A stretch of 64,000 bases of DNA from Hoylesella buccalis ATCC 35310 (GCF_000177075.1 NZ_ADEG01000086.1:57625-121624), one strand, 5' to 3'. Positions 46,345-56,698 are shown, counted from the first letter of the stretch. Numbers and translations are program-made. The notes: a model not told the origin generated them from the letters alone.

Positions 46345-46482
46345 AAACGTCTATTGCTGCATGATGATGGTATGTTGTGTTACCATTAGTCGTTTGTCAC
46401 GAATTTATTCATACTAATTTCAATTAACGACATTGAGTATTGTCAAAGTGATCTGCAATTATATCCAGAACTAAAAACATTT

Positions 46483-47586
46483 ATGATGAAAAAAATTACA
46501 TCTTTTTTGTTATTATTCATGGCTGTCATGGTATTCGCAACATGGCAGTACCGTTTGCTGTGCTTCCTGTTTTTCATCCTTCTCAACAGAAATTGGGTTA
46601 AGTCCTTGCCTCTGATGAAACGAACTATACATTCTTATAGCTTCTTAATCGCATTGTTACTGGTTGGTATTTTAATCTCTATCCCAAATTATATCCAGAG
46701 AGGCCGTACTCAGTTGGTTTATTTGAATGATACTGGACAGAAAACTTCCACGCCGCTAAGTCTCTATGTCGTGAATGCTCTGTTTCCGGAGGAAGAAGTG
46801 ATGAATATCTGTTTGAAGGCGACAGCCATTTTGCCATCATCAAAACTTAGTCCGATTTTTAAGAACCTTGGAAGTCGCTTCATCAGGGATGCTCAAAAAG
46901 ATTTCTGGAATGGAAAGGCGATTGGTTTTTATACTCCATATAATCAACTGTCGTGGCAAGGTAGTAACCCCGGATCATTTGCTATTACTCAGGCATATAA
47001 TGAGTTTATAGGAGGAAATTATAATGGCATATATATAACAAAGCCGAAACATTATTCTACATCAAAGAACTATCCAGTTGTGTTCTTTGCACATGGCTAT
47101 CTGGGCAGTTGGGAATTCTATCAAGGGTTTCTCTCCAGTTTGGAGGATTGTTTTATAGTAAGTATAGCAACTCGAGATTTGTCTGGTATTTTTAGTTATG
47201 AGGATATCAGCAAGATATTCAAGCACTATCTTCCATTGTTAAAGGAAGAAGGATACAATATAGATGAAAGTCATCTCCATTTAATAGGATTATCAAATGG
47301 TGGCACGGCATCAAATGTGGCCCTGCGTAGCTTTGATAATCGATTTCAGACAATAACTTATATTTCAACATCATGTGATGTGATAAAACGGTCGCATGCA
47401 AAAGTGTTGTTGATAGGAGGGGGAAAGGACGCTAGTTCCTCTAATCTTCCAGGTGCCAGTAAACGATTGCAGCGACGTGGTACAAAAACAACCATATTGT
47501 TCGATGATGAAGAAAACCACTATATCATGGTACATCAAAAAGAAAGGATAATAGAATTCCTCAACAAAGAATTGGAATTAATATGA
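46483..47586 (+). CDS. Membrane-anchored alpha/beta hydrolase
   Basis: 367 residues (a second ATG follows at 46486). Two hydrophobic segments in the first 70 residues (SFLLLFMAVMVFATWQYRLL and SFLIALLLVGILISIP) anchor it in the membrane. The alpha/beta-hydrolase core shows the oxyanion-hole segment VVFFAHGYLGS, a nucleophile elbow LIGLSNGG (Ser in GLSNG), an acidic segment LLIGGGKDAS and a late histidine in DEENHYIMV. Probably an esterase or peptidase facing the periplasm; substrate unknown. Confidence 0.78.
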   Translation: MMKKITSFLLLFMAVMVFATWQYRLLCFLFFILLNRNWVKSLPLMKRTIHSYSFLIALLLVGILISIPNYIQRGRTQLVYLNDTGQKTSTPLSLYVVNALFPEEEVMNICLKATAILPSSKLSPIFKNLGSRFIRDAQKDFWNGKAIGFYTPYNQLSWQGSNPGSFAITQAYNEFIGGNYNGIYITKPKHYSTSKNYPVVFFAHGYLGSWEFYQGFLSSLEDCFIVSIATRDLSGIFSYEDISKIFKHYLPLLKEEGYNIDESHLHLIGLSNGGTASNVALRSFDNRFQTITYISTSCDVIKRSHAKVLLIGGGKDASSSNLPGASKRLQRRGTKTTILFDDEENHYIMVHQKERIIEFLNKELELI

Positions 47587-47692
47587 AAAGACAAAGGGCT
47601 TCTGTTAATAATTCCCAACAAGCAGCACAGCATGTTGCGAAAAATACTATATTTACCAACAATAAATTTGACTAACCAAACAATTATTTGAG

Positions 47693-48331
47693 ATGAAGAA
47701 AGTATTTTTGATGGCAATGGCAGCCATAGCGTTTATATTTGCGGGCTGCGAAAACAAGAAGACAGCACCTAACGACAATCAGGCAGACACAACGATTGTG
47801 ATGGATGCAAGTGTAGACGCAACCGCCGACTCTCTGACGTCTGAACTTGATACGCAGTTATCGCAGAACAACACGGATGCCATTCAGGCAAGCCTGACAT
47901 CGCTGCAAAACAAGTATGCTGAGTTGGTGGCTTCTGGCAAGCTGGACACGGCCAAGGCCTATGCCGCCAAAATTCAGCTGTTTTTGAACGACAATGCAGA
48001 GAAAATCAAGGCTGCCACAGCTAACAATGCCACTATTGCTGCGCTTGTATCGGGCATTCAGAACCTTCCTACAACAGCAGAAGCAACAGCCGAACAGGCT
48101 GAGGCAGCTGTAAAAAACAATGCGGAGGAAATGATGAAAGAGGCTGAATTTGAAACCAACAAGGCCATTGATAAGGCCAAGCGGGAAGCCACGAAAGCCA
48201 CTGACAATGCCAATGCCAAAATGAATGAGGCGAAAGACAAAGCCGGCAAGGCGCTTGACAAAAGTGCAGAGGAAGCCAACAAAGAAATAAACCAGGCCAG
48301 AGGGCAAATCCGAAAAGGACTGGGGCTGTAA
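47693..48331 (+). CDS. Coiled-coil lipoprotein
   Basis: 212 residues; signal ends in lipobox FAGC. The mature protein is rich in Ala, Lys, Glu, Asn. Its last ~80 residues (ETNKAIDKAKREATKATDNANAKMNEAKDKAGKALDKSAEEANKEINQA) have an 11-residue-like helical period, as in LEA-like or apolipoprotein-like helices. Likely a periplasmic structural or stress-related lipoprotein; no family name is certain. GC content and codons look like the housekeeping genes. Confidence 0.7.
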   Translation: MKKVFLMAMAAIAFIFAGCENKKTAPNDNQADTTIVMDASVDATADSLTSELDTQLSQNNTDAIQASLTSLQNKYAELVASGKLDTAKAYAAKIQLFLNDNAEKIKAATANNATIAALVSGIQNLPTTAEATAEQAEAAVKNNAEEMMKEAEFETNKAIDKAKREATKATDNANAKMNEAKDKAGKALDKSAEEANKEINQARGQIRKGLGL

Positions 48332-48371
48332 TTCCAGAAGCACTTCCAACTGGATAGGTGGAGCTGTAAAC

Positions 48372-48520
48372 ACGTTAGCCCAGGGCAATGTAATGTCCTG
48401 GGCTAACGTACTTTTGGGCTTTCAGCCCGTCGTCATCTCGATTAACATTCGCATCGTACACCGCTAGAGGCCGTGTGCGATTGAATCGAGCCGGGTGACG
48501 CAATGACGTAGTCGGTAGGA
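48372..48520. repeat. REP-like palindromic element, copy 2
   Basis: A perfect 13-bp hairpin ACGTTAGCCCAGG (48372-48384) / (48397-48409), then GGGCTTTCAGCCCG (48416-48429) and a module containing AGAGGCCGTGTGCG. The last two parts recur in the same order at 10480-10560, so both belong to one dispersed family. Confidence 0.7.
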
Positions 48521-48530
48521 AAAACGATTC

Positions 48531-50213
48531 CTACCTCACTATCTTCATTGTTTTTTTACCTTGTTTGACAATGTAGATGCCATGCAAGGGCAGTTGGTTT
48601 ACAGAGAAGGCTGCTGCTGGGAGTTGCAATAGCTTGTGACCCTGCAAGTCGTACACGCTGACAGGTGCTTCGGCATCGCTTACCGTAGATGCCTCGATGG
48701 CTGTTACCCAGTCGTAATTGGTGCGGTCGCCCTTGACGGAGAAGGTGCCATTGGCGATGTTGATCACCACACTGTTGGGTTTGCCATATTCTGATCTTAC
48801 CACTTGCCAGTTGGCATCGCGATCATCCTTGAAACGTAGATAGACTTGATAATCGCCATCGGGCAGGTCGGCAGGAATGAGGATTCTTTCCCGCAAAATT
48901 GAGTTCCAGTAACCGTCTTTGGCTTGATAGTTTGTTGTCTCAAGGTCGCGTTGTAGTCCATTTCCTTCGATAACTAAAGCAAGTGTACCATTGACAGGTG
49001 TGCTGCTCACGTTCCAAACCTTCGCCTCGCCCCTGCTGATAGCTCGCCTGGAGAGTTTTTCGATGGTGAGCTGGCTGCCATAATACAGGGTGAGGTGACT
49101 CTTCCACGCTCCTTGCTTCTCTGGATGAATGCCAACAATCATATCTTGATAGTAACTGTAGTCACCGCTATTCTTTGGTGTCAAGATACCGATGTCGAAA
49201 TAGCCGTCTTGATAGCCTCCCCATCCCCAGTTGACATGCACTTTGCCTTCAGCGTTATAACCATCGATTACAAAAGCATGGCCATTTTCCCAGTTCCTAT
49301 CGTTGCCAGAATAGTAGATGGGGCGATGTTGGGACAGTTCGTTAAATACCATGTCCATCCACTCTTGTTCCGAATAGTAGTTGCGGGTGTAACGATTCAT
49401 GTTGGGGTTGTAGCCGAAATACTTAATAAGCGCGTTTTGTGCGCTTCTTGTGTATGACGAACTGAAGTTTGGTTTATAATCCATATTGACGGAAATACCC
49501 ACCTGTCGCATCAACTCTGATACAGCTTTCGCCTCTTCGTCAGTGTATTTTCCTTTTTCATAGATAGGCAACATCTTGTCCCACTGATAGGGTGATGCGG
49601 AAAAGTCAGCGGAGAGTGTCTCACCGTTCATGGAATAGGTGTTCGACCCTTTGCCCTCCTTGGGGTACTTGTAATAGCGCATAATTTGCGTCATGGTGAT
49701 TGCCACGCATCCCACAAGATAGGGTTTGCCCTTATCATCCTTTTGTACATCGTTATTAAATGGGGCTTCTTGTTGCCATCTGGTTTTTATGAGTGGTTCT
49801 ACATGGTCGGGTAGGGGTGCTGATGGTGCGATGGCACCACTGTAGCCATGTCCACTGGCTATACGCGAGGCAATAGCTGCGTTGGCTGCCCGTAAATACC
49901 ATTGAAAGGCGGGGTTGATGTTTGTATCGTTAGTATATGGCTTGTTTGATACACCGACAACGGCTTCAATGGCATCGTCGTTGGCCAATACCACAAAACC
50001 TACATGGCGGTTGCCAATCACTGTCAAGTCAGACAGTTGCTGAAGCGTAGCCATACTGCCGGTGTTTGTGGCTCTCGTATCTTCGATAGTCGTAGATACA
50101 GAAAGTTCTCGAGCAGCGATGGCTCTGAGTTGTGCCATGGTGCGAGGTTTTGCCGATGCAGAAAGACTAAGCAGCAAGCTAAGGAAAAAAGTAGTAAATA
50201 ATCTGAATCTCAT
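48531..50213 (-). CDS. C10 family cysteine peptidase (streptopain/interpain-like) with C-terminal sorting-like domain
   Basis: 560 residues from the ATG at 50213, which opens a signal peptide (MRFRLFTTFFLSLLLSLSASA); an earlier start would fall in the upstream terminator. A propeptide with AIARELSVS and NKPYTNDTNINPAFQWYL precedes the catalytic domain. The catalytic cysteine is in YLVGCVAITMTQIM and the histidine in NGHAFVIDGYNAEGKVHVNWGWGG. Related secreted proteases (SpeB, interpain A) degrade host proteins. The end, SVYDLQGHKLLQLP...GIYIVKQGKKTMKIVR, resembles the type A sorting domain of type IX secretion cargo. It lies downstream of, but is separated by a terminator from, the SusC/D operon. 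Confidence 0.88.
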   Translation of the reverse strand: MRFRLFTTFFLSLLLSLSASAKPRTMAQLRAIAARELSVSTTIEDTRATNTGSMATLQQLSDLTVIGNRHVGFVVLANDDAIEAVVGVSNKPYTNDTNINPAFQWYLRAANAAIASRIASGHGYSGAIAPSAPLPDHVEPLIKTRWQQEAPFNNDVQKDDKGKPYLVGCVAITMTQIMRYYKYPKEGKGSNTYSMNGETLSADFSASPYQWDKMLPIYEKGKYTDEEAKAVSELMRQVGISVNMDYKPNFSSSYTRSAQNALIKYFGYNPNMNRYTRNYYSEQEWMDMVFNELSQHRPIYYSGNDRNWENGHAFVIDGYNAEGKVHVNWGWGGYQDGYFDIGILTPKNSGDYSYYQDMIVGIHPEKQGAWKSHLTLYYGSQLTIEKLSRRAISRGEAKVWNVSSTPVNGTLALVIEGNGLQRDLETTNYQAKDGYWNSILRERILIPADLPDGDYQVYLRFKDDRDANWQVVRSEYGKPNSVVINIANGTFSVKGDRTNYDWVTAIEASTVSDAEAPVSVYDLQGHKLLQLPAAAFSVNQLPLHGIYIVKQGKKTMKIVR

Positions 50214-50244
50214 TATATACATATTTGTTACAGTTGATAGAAAA

Positions 50245-50287
50245 ACCCAATGGGCATTGGCAAGAGTTCTCCCACCGCCCATTGGGT
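50245..50287 (-). terminator. Terminator of the SusC/SusD operon
   Basis: ACCCAATGGGC and its complement (50245-50255 and 50277-50287) form a perfect 11-bp stem, followed on the minus strand by TTTTTC. It lies between the operon's last gene and the C10 peptidase gene. Confidence 0.8.
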
Positions 50288-50339
50288 TGCAATTGATGAC
50301 AACACAGTGTGTGTTATCTTTTTATTGTTCGTTCATTTT

Positions 50340-51188
50340 TTAGTCCAAAAGCGCAATCCATTCTGGATTCCCATTGTTGGTCCACCATCCCCAATCAGGC
50401 GAGTACCAGTGTAGCCACAACTCAAAGGTGTCATCATCTGGATAATATTTGCCACATTCGTCTTTGGTCAAAGCGTCAATGTCTGCCTTCTTCCAAAGTT
50501 TCTCGCTATCACTATATAAACCAACAATCCAAAAATCTTTCATGCCATCGTTGTTCCATTTCTGCGTATGGATGTACTGGGGTTTCATGTGAAGTATGTT
50601 TTCACTATCTTTCCAGAAAGTAATGGTTCCCATGTCGCTGTCAATCCATTCAGCCTTTGCATGTAGACCTTTGATGGTGTAAGTTCCCTTAGGAAATTCC
50701 ATGACATCAATATTCTTAAACATCCATCCATAATACCAGCTGTCCCAATTGGCATGGTGCAGGATGTATCGGTTCACGGTGATATCAAGCTCGGTGTTAC
50801 CATAATCGTAAGCTTGCGCATCATCCACCTTGATGTTTACTTTCTCAGTGCTTGCGGGTTGCATGTCAAAGTTGACGTTGATCTTCTTTGTTTTTTCCCC
50901 AGCTTTAAACTCCACACTTTGTGGCACTTTGAACTTGCTGTTGTTGGTTATTAAATGAATGGTCGCAGCTGCAGAACCGTCAGGACGTCCCACCGTCAAC
51001 TCAAGTTTTTGTGGCTCGCTGTTTTCCAAGTCTAAGACTGTTTTTGCAGTGAGGATATATGCTTTTTGTGTGGCAACGCTACTATCAGCTGTGGCAGGCT
51101 CATACTCGTACTCCTCTACGCAAGAAGCGAGAAGTGCTACGCTCACAAACAGTAGAATAGCCTTCATGGTTTGATATGTCTTTTTCAT
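50340..51188 (-). CDS. SusC/D-associated surface lipoprotein
   Basis: 282 residues; signal ends in lipobox LASC. Residues ~35-145 form a beta-rich Ig/Calx-beta-like region (TIHLITNNSKFKVPQSVEFKAGEKTKKINVNFDM). The C-terminal half is rich in Trp and Tyr (NWDSWYYGWMFKNID, LWLHWYSPDWGWWTNNGNPEW), as in SusE/SusF-like or other glycan-binding lipoproteins. Third gene of the SusC-SusD operon, so probably a surface ligand-binding component. The exact DUF family was not identified. Confidence 0.72.
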   Translation of the reverse strand: MKKTYQTMKAILLFVSVALLASCVEEYEYEPATADSSVATQKAYILTAKTVLDLENSEPQKLELTVGRPDGSAAATIHLITNNSKFKVPQSVEFKAGEKTKKINVNFDMQPASTEKVNIKVDDAQAYDYGNTELDITVNRYILHHANWDSWYYGWMFKNIDVMEFPKGTYTIKGLHAKAEWIDSDMGTITFWKDSENILHMKPQYIHTQKWNNDGMKDFWIVGLYSDSEKLWKKADIDALTKDECGKYYPDDDTFELWLHWYSPDWGWWTNNGNPEWIALLD

Positions 51189-51219
51189 AATTTCTAATGA
51201 TATGATGTTACAATATTAA

Positions 51220-52830
51220 TTACTTCACCCATGGCGTGTATTTGTTGGATGGGTCAGGGTTGTTCCATCCTACAAGCGCTTTATTGTTAATTTGCTCTTG
51301 GTCTACAAACACGATGTTCATCCAGGCTGGACGACCGTCGGTATTGAATCTGCATCTCTCATAGAAGTTTGTGCCAGGATAGCCACGTTTAACTGAGTAG
51401 TTCAAACGCTTTACATCGAAGAATGTTTGTCCCTCGCCCCAAAGTTCCACACGTTTTTGGAAAACAATTTCCTCTACCAAAGCGTCTTTCGTGGATGCTG
51501 TGGCCGAATATTGCTTATCACGATAGTTGCGCATGAAGTCTTCTACGAGCTTCTTTCCACGTGCCATATCCTGATGCGCGGCTGCCTCGGCTTCGATAAA
51601 ATACATTTCCTCAACACGCATGAGTGGGTAAGCGGTAGACTCGCCAGTAATCATGTCATCAAATCGGCCTTCTCCCGGTCTCCATTTTAAGGAAGCGTAT
51701 GTGGGAAGAATAGATTTAAACTTATTGTCAACATAGACGTTTTTAGCGGCCAAAGGTGAGTCGTCTGGAGCTTTCCACATCAGTTTTCTGAAGTCGGTAT
51801 CACCGATTCTATCATAAACGCTCTTACCAATCATTTGCTTACATGGATTTTGGAGATATCCGTATGTAATTTCGTTGCTCTTCCATGACGTCCAATTCAG
51901 CCATCCGTCTTTAACCGCTTCATCATCCTTGGTGTATTGAACGGCCCACATCCATTTGTCAGCTTGGTTGAAACCCTTTGCTGGGTCTAGACAATCTTTT
52001 TCAGTCATAGGTTGCACGCTTGCTTTGTTGATAGCGTTTCGAGCCGCCTTTTCAGCATTGGCATAGTCGCCCATCCAAAGATAGAGGCGTGCCTCCAAAC
52101 CATAGACAACAGCCAGATCAGGAAGTGTTTGTCCGCGGGTGCTCTTCAAATGAATGATGTTTTGCTCTGCATTTTTCAGGTCTTCAAGAATAAATGCAGT
52201 CATCTTTTCCTTTGTAGCACGAGGATTCACACGTGCGGAATCATTGCTCATGTTAGGTTTGATGATAGGAACGGTTAGCCCAGTAACGTCGTTCCCGTCT
52301 GCATTGATGTTGCTTGTCACCTTGTTTGGCAAGAACTCGAACATACGAGCGATATCCAAATACATCATGGCCCGGTTGGCTTGCGCCACGCCTAAATATC
52401 CTTTTTGCTCATCAGTAGCGTTTTTGGGGTCGATGGTTCCGATGATATTGTTCGTGTTCAATATATACTTGTAGGGATATTGCAACAGGAATTGCGTGCT
52501 AAGTCTGTCTTGACCGAGGAGGGTACAGTTTGTCCACATCCAAAACCAATCGAACTCATTGTCCACGGTGGCCAAATCTTCGGTCATGACATCGCGGATG
52601 TGCATCATGGCTCCCAACCCCCAACTGTATGAAATGTTCCATGACCACCAAACAGCTTTAGCATAAGCAGGGATGGCATTAACCATCGCCTCGGTTGCCG
52701 TGGGTGATTTGCCAACTTGGTCTTTTGTAGCTTGAGACGTTGGGAAGGTCTCATCTATACAGCTTGTGAGCAGCGAAGAACATATTAACGAGCCCACAAA
52801 TGCTTTTGTGATTATATTTGTTAGTTTCAT
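51220..52830 (-). CDS. SusD/RagB family nutrient-binding lipoprotein
   Basis: 536 residues; lipobox LTSC. The helical TPR-like scaffold of SusD is visible: YLGVAQANRAMMYLDIARMFEFLPNKV, YGLEARLYLWMGDYANAEKAARNAIN, and the C-terminal block TAYPLMRVEEMYFIEAEAAAHQDM then VEEIVFQKRVELWGEGQTFFDVKRLN. It caps the SusC channel and delivers ligand. 17 bases downstream of the susC-like gene. Ligand (glycan or peptide) cannot be inferred. Confidence 0.92.
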   Translation of the reverse strand: MKLTNIITKAFVGSLICSSLLTSCIDETFPTSQATKDQVGKSPTATEAMVNAIPAYAKAVWWSWNISYSWGLGAMMHIRDVMTEDLATVDNEFDWFWMWTNCTLLGQDRLSTQFLLQYPYKYILNTNNIIGTIDPKNATDEQKGYLGVAQANRAMMYLDIARMFEFLPNKVTSNINADGNDVTGLTVPIIKPNMSNDSARVNPRATKEKMTAFILEDLKNAEQNIIHLKSTRGQTLPDLAVVYGLEARLYLWMGDYANAEKAARNAINKASVQPMTEKDCLDPAKGFNQADKWMWAVQYTKDDEAVKDGWLNWTSWKSNEITYGYLQNPCKQMIGKSVYDRIGDTDFRKLMWKAPDDSPLAAKNVYVDNKFKSILPTYASLKWRPGEGRFDDMITGESTAYPLMRVEEMYFIEAEAAAHQDMARGKKLVEDFMRNYRDKQYSATASTKDALVEEIVFQKRVELWGEGQTFFDVKRLNYSVKRGYPGTNFYERCRFNTDGRPAWMNIVFVDQEQINNKALVGWNNPDPSNKYTPWVK

Positions 52831-52847
52831 CTTCTTATTTGTTTAAG

Positions 52848-55800
52848 TTAGAATGTGATCGATATACCACCTGTAATGGTACGAATGGGTGAATAGTTCA
52901 CATTGTTACCAGTTCCGTCAATGCTTTGTCTTGGGTCCATGCCTTGGCGTTTCGACCACAGCCATACATTGTCGGCAACACCATAAATGCGTATCTTCTC
53001 CAAACCCCATGAAGTGGTTAACTTTGCTGGAAGTGTGTATCCCAGGGTGATGTTTTGCAGTGACAGACTTGATGCGTTAATCAAAAAGCGATCGCTGTAA
53101 GCTGTCGAGAACTCGTCATTGCTCTGGATGCGTGGAATGTTCGATTCTGTGTTTTCTGGCGACCAAGCATTTAACATGTCTACGTGGAAAGCGTATCCAC
53201 GGCTGAGCGACATGGCGCTGGCATAGGTGCCATCGTAGTACTGACCGCCAATTTGATAAGCAAAGTCAATCGAGAAATCAAAGCCCTTGAAGTTAACAGA
53301 TGTACCAAACCCACCATAACCATCTGGCAGTGAGGTGCCACAGAGATAATAGTCAGCCTCGCCTGTTGTCTTTACGGTGGTTAATTCTTTCACAACGGGT
53401 TGCCCCTTGCTGTCCAACACACGCTTGCCATTGGCATCGGTCTCGTAAACGTTCTTGTAATACAAGGCTTCACCCGTTTTATGGTCAACACCAGCATAGC
53501 GATACATACGGAATACGTTGAGGGGTTGATCCTCGCCATAGAAGTAACCACCAGACATATAACCTTCAACGCCGTCTACTACAGCATTCTTGCTTTCTTT
53601 AGCCAGCTTGGTGATACGGTTTTTGTAAGTTGTAAAGTTCAGGTGTGCCGACCATGTGAAATCTTTGGTTCGGATGAGGTCTCCGTTGAGTTCTATCTCA
53701 ACTCCGCTGTTGGCCATGTTACCAATGTTTTTGTAATAGCCAGTGTAGCCTGTCGTTCCAGGAAGTGTGTACCATGCCAACATATCTGTTGTGGTACGGT
53801 AGAAGTATTCCAAAGAACCACTTAATCTGCTGCCGAAGAGCGTGAAATCAATACCGGTGTTGAAGTTTCCACCTTTCTCCCAAGTGATATCCTCGTTTCC
53901 TACCGTTGCTGGTGTAATGGCAACTTCACCGTTAGAATTCACAATGTTGTACATATAAGTATATCGGAAGTTACCGATTCGGTCGTTTCCTTGCTCTCCG
54001 TACGATGCTTTCAATTTTAATTCGTTAATCCAATTAGTCTTCATCCAAGACTCTTTGCTTACCAGCCAGGCACCGCCCAACGACCAGAAGTTACCCCAAC
54101 GATGGTCGGGATGGAAGCGAGAGGAGGCGTCGCGGCGATAGGACATCGAACCAAAATAACGTTGGTCATAGTTGTACTGAACACGACCGAACCATCCTTC
54201 GGTGTTGTAGTCGCCCATAGAAGAGCCTGTGTCGATAACTAAGATAGCTTGGTTCATCTCGCTACTTTCGTTTGAGAAGGTTTTTTGGCGTTCGCCAAAT
54301 ATGTTGTAACCACGTGAACGGTAATATTCATGTCCCAACATGGCCTCAACCTCATGTGCTCCATACTCATGATGCCAGTTGAGCAATTGTTGGTAGTTGT
54401 AACTCCAGGTTCTTTTGTGTGAACGTTGCACGGCACCCTTTTGAGCAGCATAGTGACCCAGCCAAGGGTTATGCGTGGTGATTCCTCTGTATTCATCTAC
54501 AAACACACTGTTGGTTGTGGTGAACTTGAAATCTTTGAGGAAGCGTATTTCAGCAGTACCAATCGCGCTGAACGAGTTGCCCTCTTCGCCGTTTTGATTC
54601 AGCAAGTTGTCTGAAAGACCGTTTGCGTTGGGCAAGAAAGCTCTTGGTATGCCTAATGTTTGGCCATCACCATAGTCGTATGCGGGGATTCCTCCATTAG
54701 CGAAGGTCATGATATTGCCATTCTCATCACGAAGATAGAGCGGGTAGATAGGAGCTATGGTAGCCATGGCGAATACGTTATCAGGCGCACCGCCCTTACC
54801 TCCGTCTCTCAACGAGTTGCTCTCGTAGTGCGAGTAGCTGAAGTTTCCACCGAGTTTCAACCAAGGTTTCATTTGATAATCAGCTTTCATACGTCCAGAG
54901 AAACGGGTGTAATCAGAGTTGGGAGAGATACCATCATATTTCAGATAGTTTGCCGAACCAAAAAAGGTTGATTTCTCCGTACTGCCGTTTGCAGACAAGT
55001 TGTATTCCTGACGCATACTGTTCTTGTAGATAGCGTCAATCCAGTTGTCTGGGTAGAGCATGTATTTCGTGCCGTTAGGAGCCGTGATTACATTGCCTAA
55101 TGTAGCGTTAGGGTTCAATTTTCCGTTCTTACCAATCAAATACTCATTGGCGGGGACGTTATAAACATTATATCCTAAGCCAAAGCTGGTGTTCGAGGTT
55201 AAGTTCTCATTGGCAAATCTATACGCTTCCAAAGGAGAGGATTGGCGTTTGTCGATAGCGTAGTTGTACAAGCCTTTGTACCACATTTCGTAATATGCGG
55301 CAGGGTGGTTGATATATTCATAGTCGGGCAGCATTCGACTGTTTGAACCCCATTTGGCATCAAATGTGATGGAAGCATGGTCTTTGCGTCCGTTCTTGGT
55401 GGTTATAATAATCACACCGTTGGCACCACGTGCACCGTACAATGCAGCTGAGGCAGCGTCTTTCAACACTGTTTCACTTTCGATATCAGCGGGGTTGAGA
55501 GAGTTCATATCGCCATCAAAAGGCACACCGTCGAGAATAATTAATGGTGCGTTGCCCGAGTTGATGGAGCTGATACCCCTGATGCGGATAGCAGGAGAAG
55601 ATCCTCCAGGCTGTCCTGACTGTCTGGTCATCTGTACACCAGATACCTTTCCACGCAATGCGTCTACAGGGTTGGTTACTTGTACCTTAGATATTTCATC
55701 TTCTTTCAGTACGCCTGCCGAACCGGTAAAGGCTGATTTCTTTGCAGTACCATAGGCTACAACGATTACTTCGTCAATGCTCTTTTGCACTGGTTCCATC

Positions 55801-56075
55801 ACTATCCGCATGTTGCTCTTGGCTGTTACGTCCAGCGGCTCCATGCCTACATACGTGATGCGCAGTGTGCGTTTGCCTTGCGGCATCGTTAGTTTAAACT
55901 TGCCATCGATGTCGGTGATAGTTCCCGTTCCGGAGCCAACAACTTGGATGGTGGCACCCACGACGGGTTGTCCATCCTCTTTTGAAATAATGGTTCCTGA
56001 TACGTCTGTTTGTGAAAATGCTGTTCCCATCAGTAAGAATAGGAAACACATCGTCAAGAATAGTCGTCTTCTCAT
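52848..56075 (-). CDS. SusC/RagA family TonB-linked outer membrane protein
   Basis: 1075 residues. Signal peptide (MRRRLFLTMCFLFLLMGTAFS), a carboxypeptidase-regulatory-like domain (VSGTIISKEDGQPVVGATIQV), a TonB-box-like segment (IDEVIVVAYGTAKKSAFTGS), plug domain (GKVSGVQMTRQSGQPGGS, GNAPLIILDGVPFDGDM, ASAALYGARGANGVIIITTK), then a large barrel ending TGGISITF. Imports SusD-bound ligands using TonB. First gene of a three-gene operon with a well-formed promoter and a ~150-base leader. Confidence 0.94.
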   Translation of the reverse strand: MRRRLFLTMCFLFLLMGTAFSQTDVSGTIISKEDGQPVVGATIQVVGSGTGTITDIDGKFKLTMPQGKRTLRITYVGMEPLDVTAKSNMRIVMEPVQKSIDEVIVVAYGTAKKSAFTGSAGVLKEDEISKVQVTNPVDALRGKVSGVQMTRQSGQPGGSSPAIRIRGISSINSGNAPLIILDGVPFDGDMNSLNPADIESETVLKDAASAALYGARGANGVIIITTKNGRKDHASITFDAKWGSNSRMLPDYEYINHPAAYYEMWYKGLYNYAIDKRQSSPLEAYRFANENLTSNTSFGLGYNVYNVPANEYLIGKNGKLNPNATLGNVITAPNGTKYMLYPDNWIDAIYKNSMRQEYNLSANGSTEKSTFFGSANYLKYDGISPNSDYTRFSGRMKADYQMKPWLKLGGNFSYSHYESNSLRDGGKGGAPDNVFAMATIAPIYPLYLRDENGNIMTFANGGIPAYDYGDGQTLGIPRAFLPNANGLSDNLLNQNGEEGNSFSAIGTAEIRFLKDFKFTTTNSVFVDEYRGITTHNPWLGHYAAQKGAVQRSHKRTWSYNYQQLLNWHHEYGAHEVEAMLGHEYYRSRGYNIFGERQKTFSNESSEMNQAILVIDTGSSMGDYNTEGWFGRVQYNYDQRYFGSMSYRRDASSRFHPDHRWGNFWSLGGAWLVSKESWMKTNWINELKLKASYGEQGNDRIGNFRYTYMYNIVNSNGEVAITPATVGNEDITWEKGGNFNTGIDFTLFGSRLSGSLEYFYRTTTDMLAWYTLPGTTGYTGYYKNIGNMANSGVEIELNGDLIRTKDFTWSAHLNFTTYKNRITKLAKESKNAVVDGVEGYMSGGYFYGEDQPLNVFRMYRYAGVDHKTGEALYYKNVYETDANGKRVLDSKGQPVVKELTTVKTTGEADYYLCGTSLPDGYGGFGTSVNFKGFDFSIDFAYQIGGQYYDGTYASAMSLSRGYAFHVDMLNAWSPENTESNIPRIQSNDEFSTAYSDRFLINASSLSLQNITLGYTLPAKLTTSWGLEKIRIYGVADNVWLWSKRQGMDPRQSIDGTGNNVNYSPIRTITGGISITF

Positions 56076-56231
56076 ATTTATAGAATTAGGTTAGTAATAT
56101 AGTCTTGTTCACTCGTGCTGCAAACGTACCCGCATATCTGCCCTTGTCAGTTGCCAAGAGTGGTTTCGTCTTTACGCTTTTCAGGGACTGTCTGCGGTAG
56201 ATTGTAGATAGTAGTAGGTTGTTAACCGCTG

Positions 56232-56262
56232 CAAATATATCAATTCTCTCATAGGAAACAAA
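56232..56262 (-). promoter_or_regulatory. Promoter of the SusC/D operon
   Basis: On the minus strand TTTG (56259-56262), exactly 19 bases, then TATATTTG (56232-56239). This is a textbook Bacteroidota promoter. No coding sequence was seen between here and 56699. Confidence 0.75.
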
Positions 56263-56664
56263 AAAATTAAGAAAAATATTCTTGTAACGAATGCCTTGTC
56301 ATTTTCGCCCATCGAGCAATTCATTAATGACAATTGTTATAATAGGTCATCTTTATTTTTATTTGGTGCGCATTGGTGACGATTTGACATTCTTCTTCCT
56401 GTTTTCAATGCAATGCGTAAAAACGTAATTTTCAAAAAAAAGTTGTTGAATGATGTTCGTTCTGTGCTTCAATGTGTGGCAACGATGGTGAGTCATGCGC
56501 TTTTTAGAGATATGGTATTGTGAGGAAGCGCATACCTCGCCATGTCGTCGCTTCCTCTGGGTGCGTCTTCTTGGGTGGATGGTCAGCTCGATGTATGTGC
56601 GGGTGAAATGGCGAACGCGTCGAATGTTTTCTACAGAATCCATGGCCGATTCATCTTTATTTTC

Positions 56665-56672
56665 TATTTTTG
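56665..56672 (+). promoter_or_regulatory. -7 box of the small membrane protein gene
   Basis: TATTTTTG, 26 bases before the ATG at 56699. Confidence 0.45.
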
Positions 56673-56698
56673 CAAGGTACAATATAAATATATAAGGT

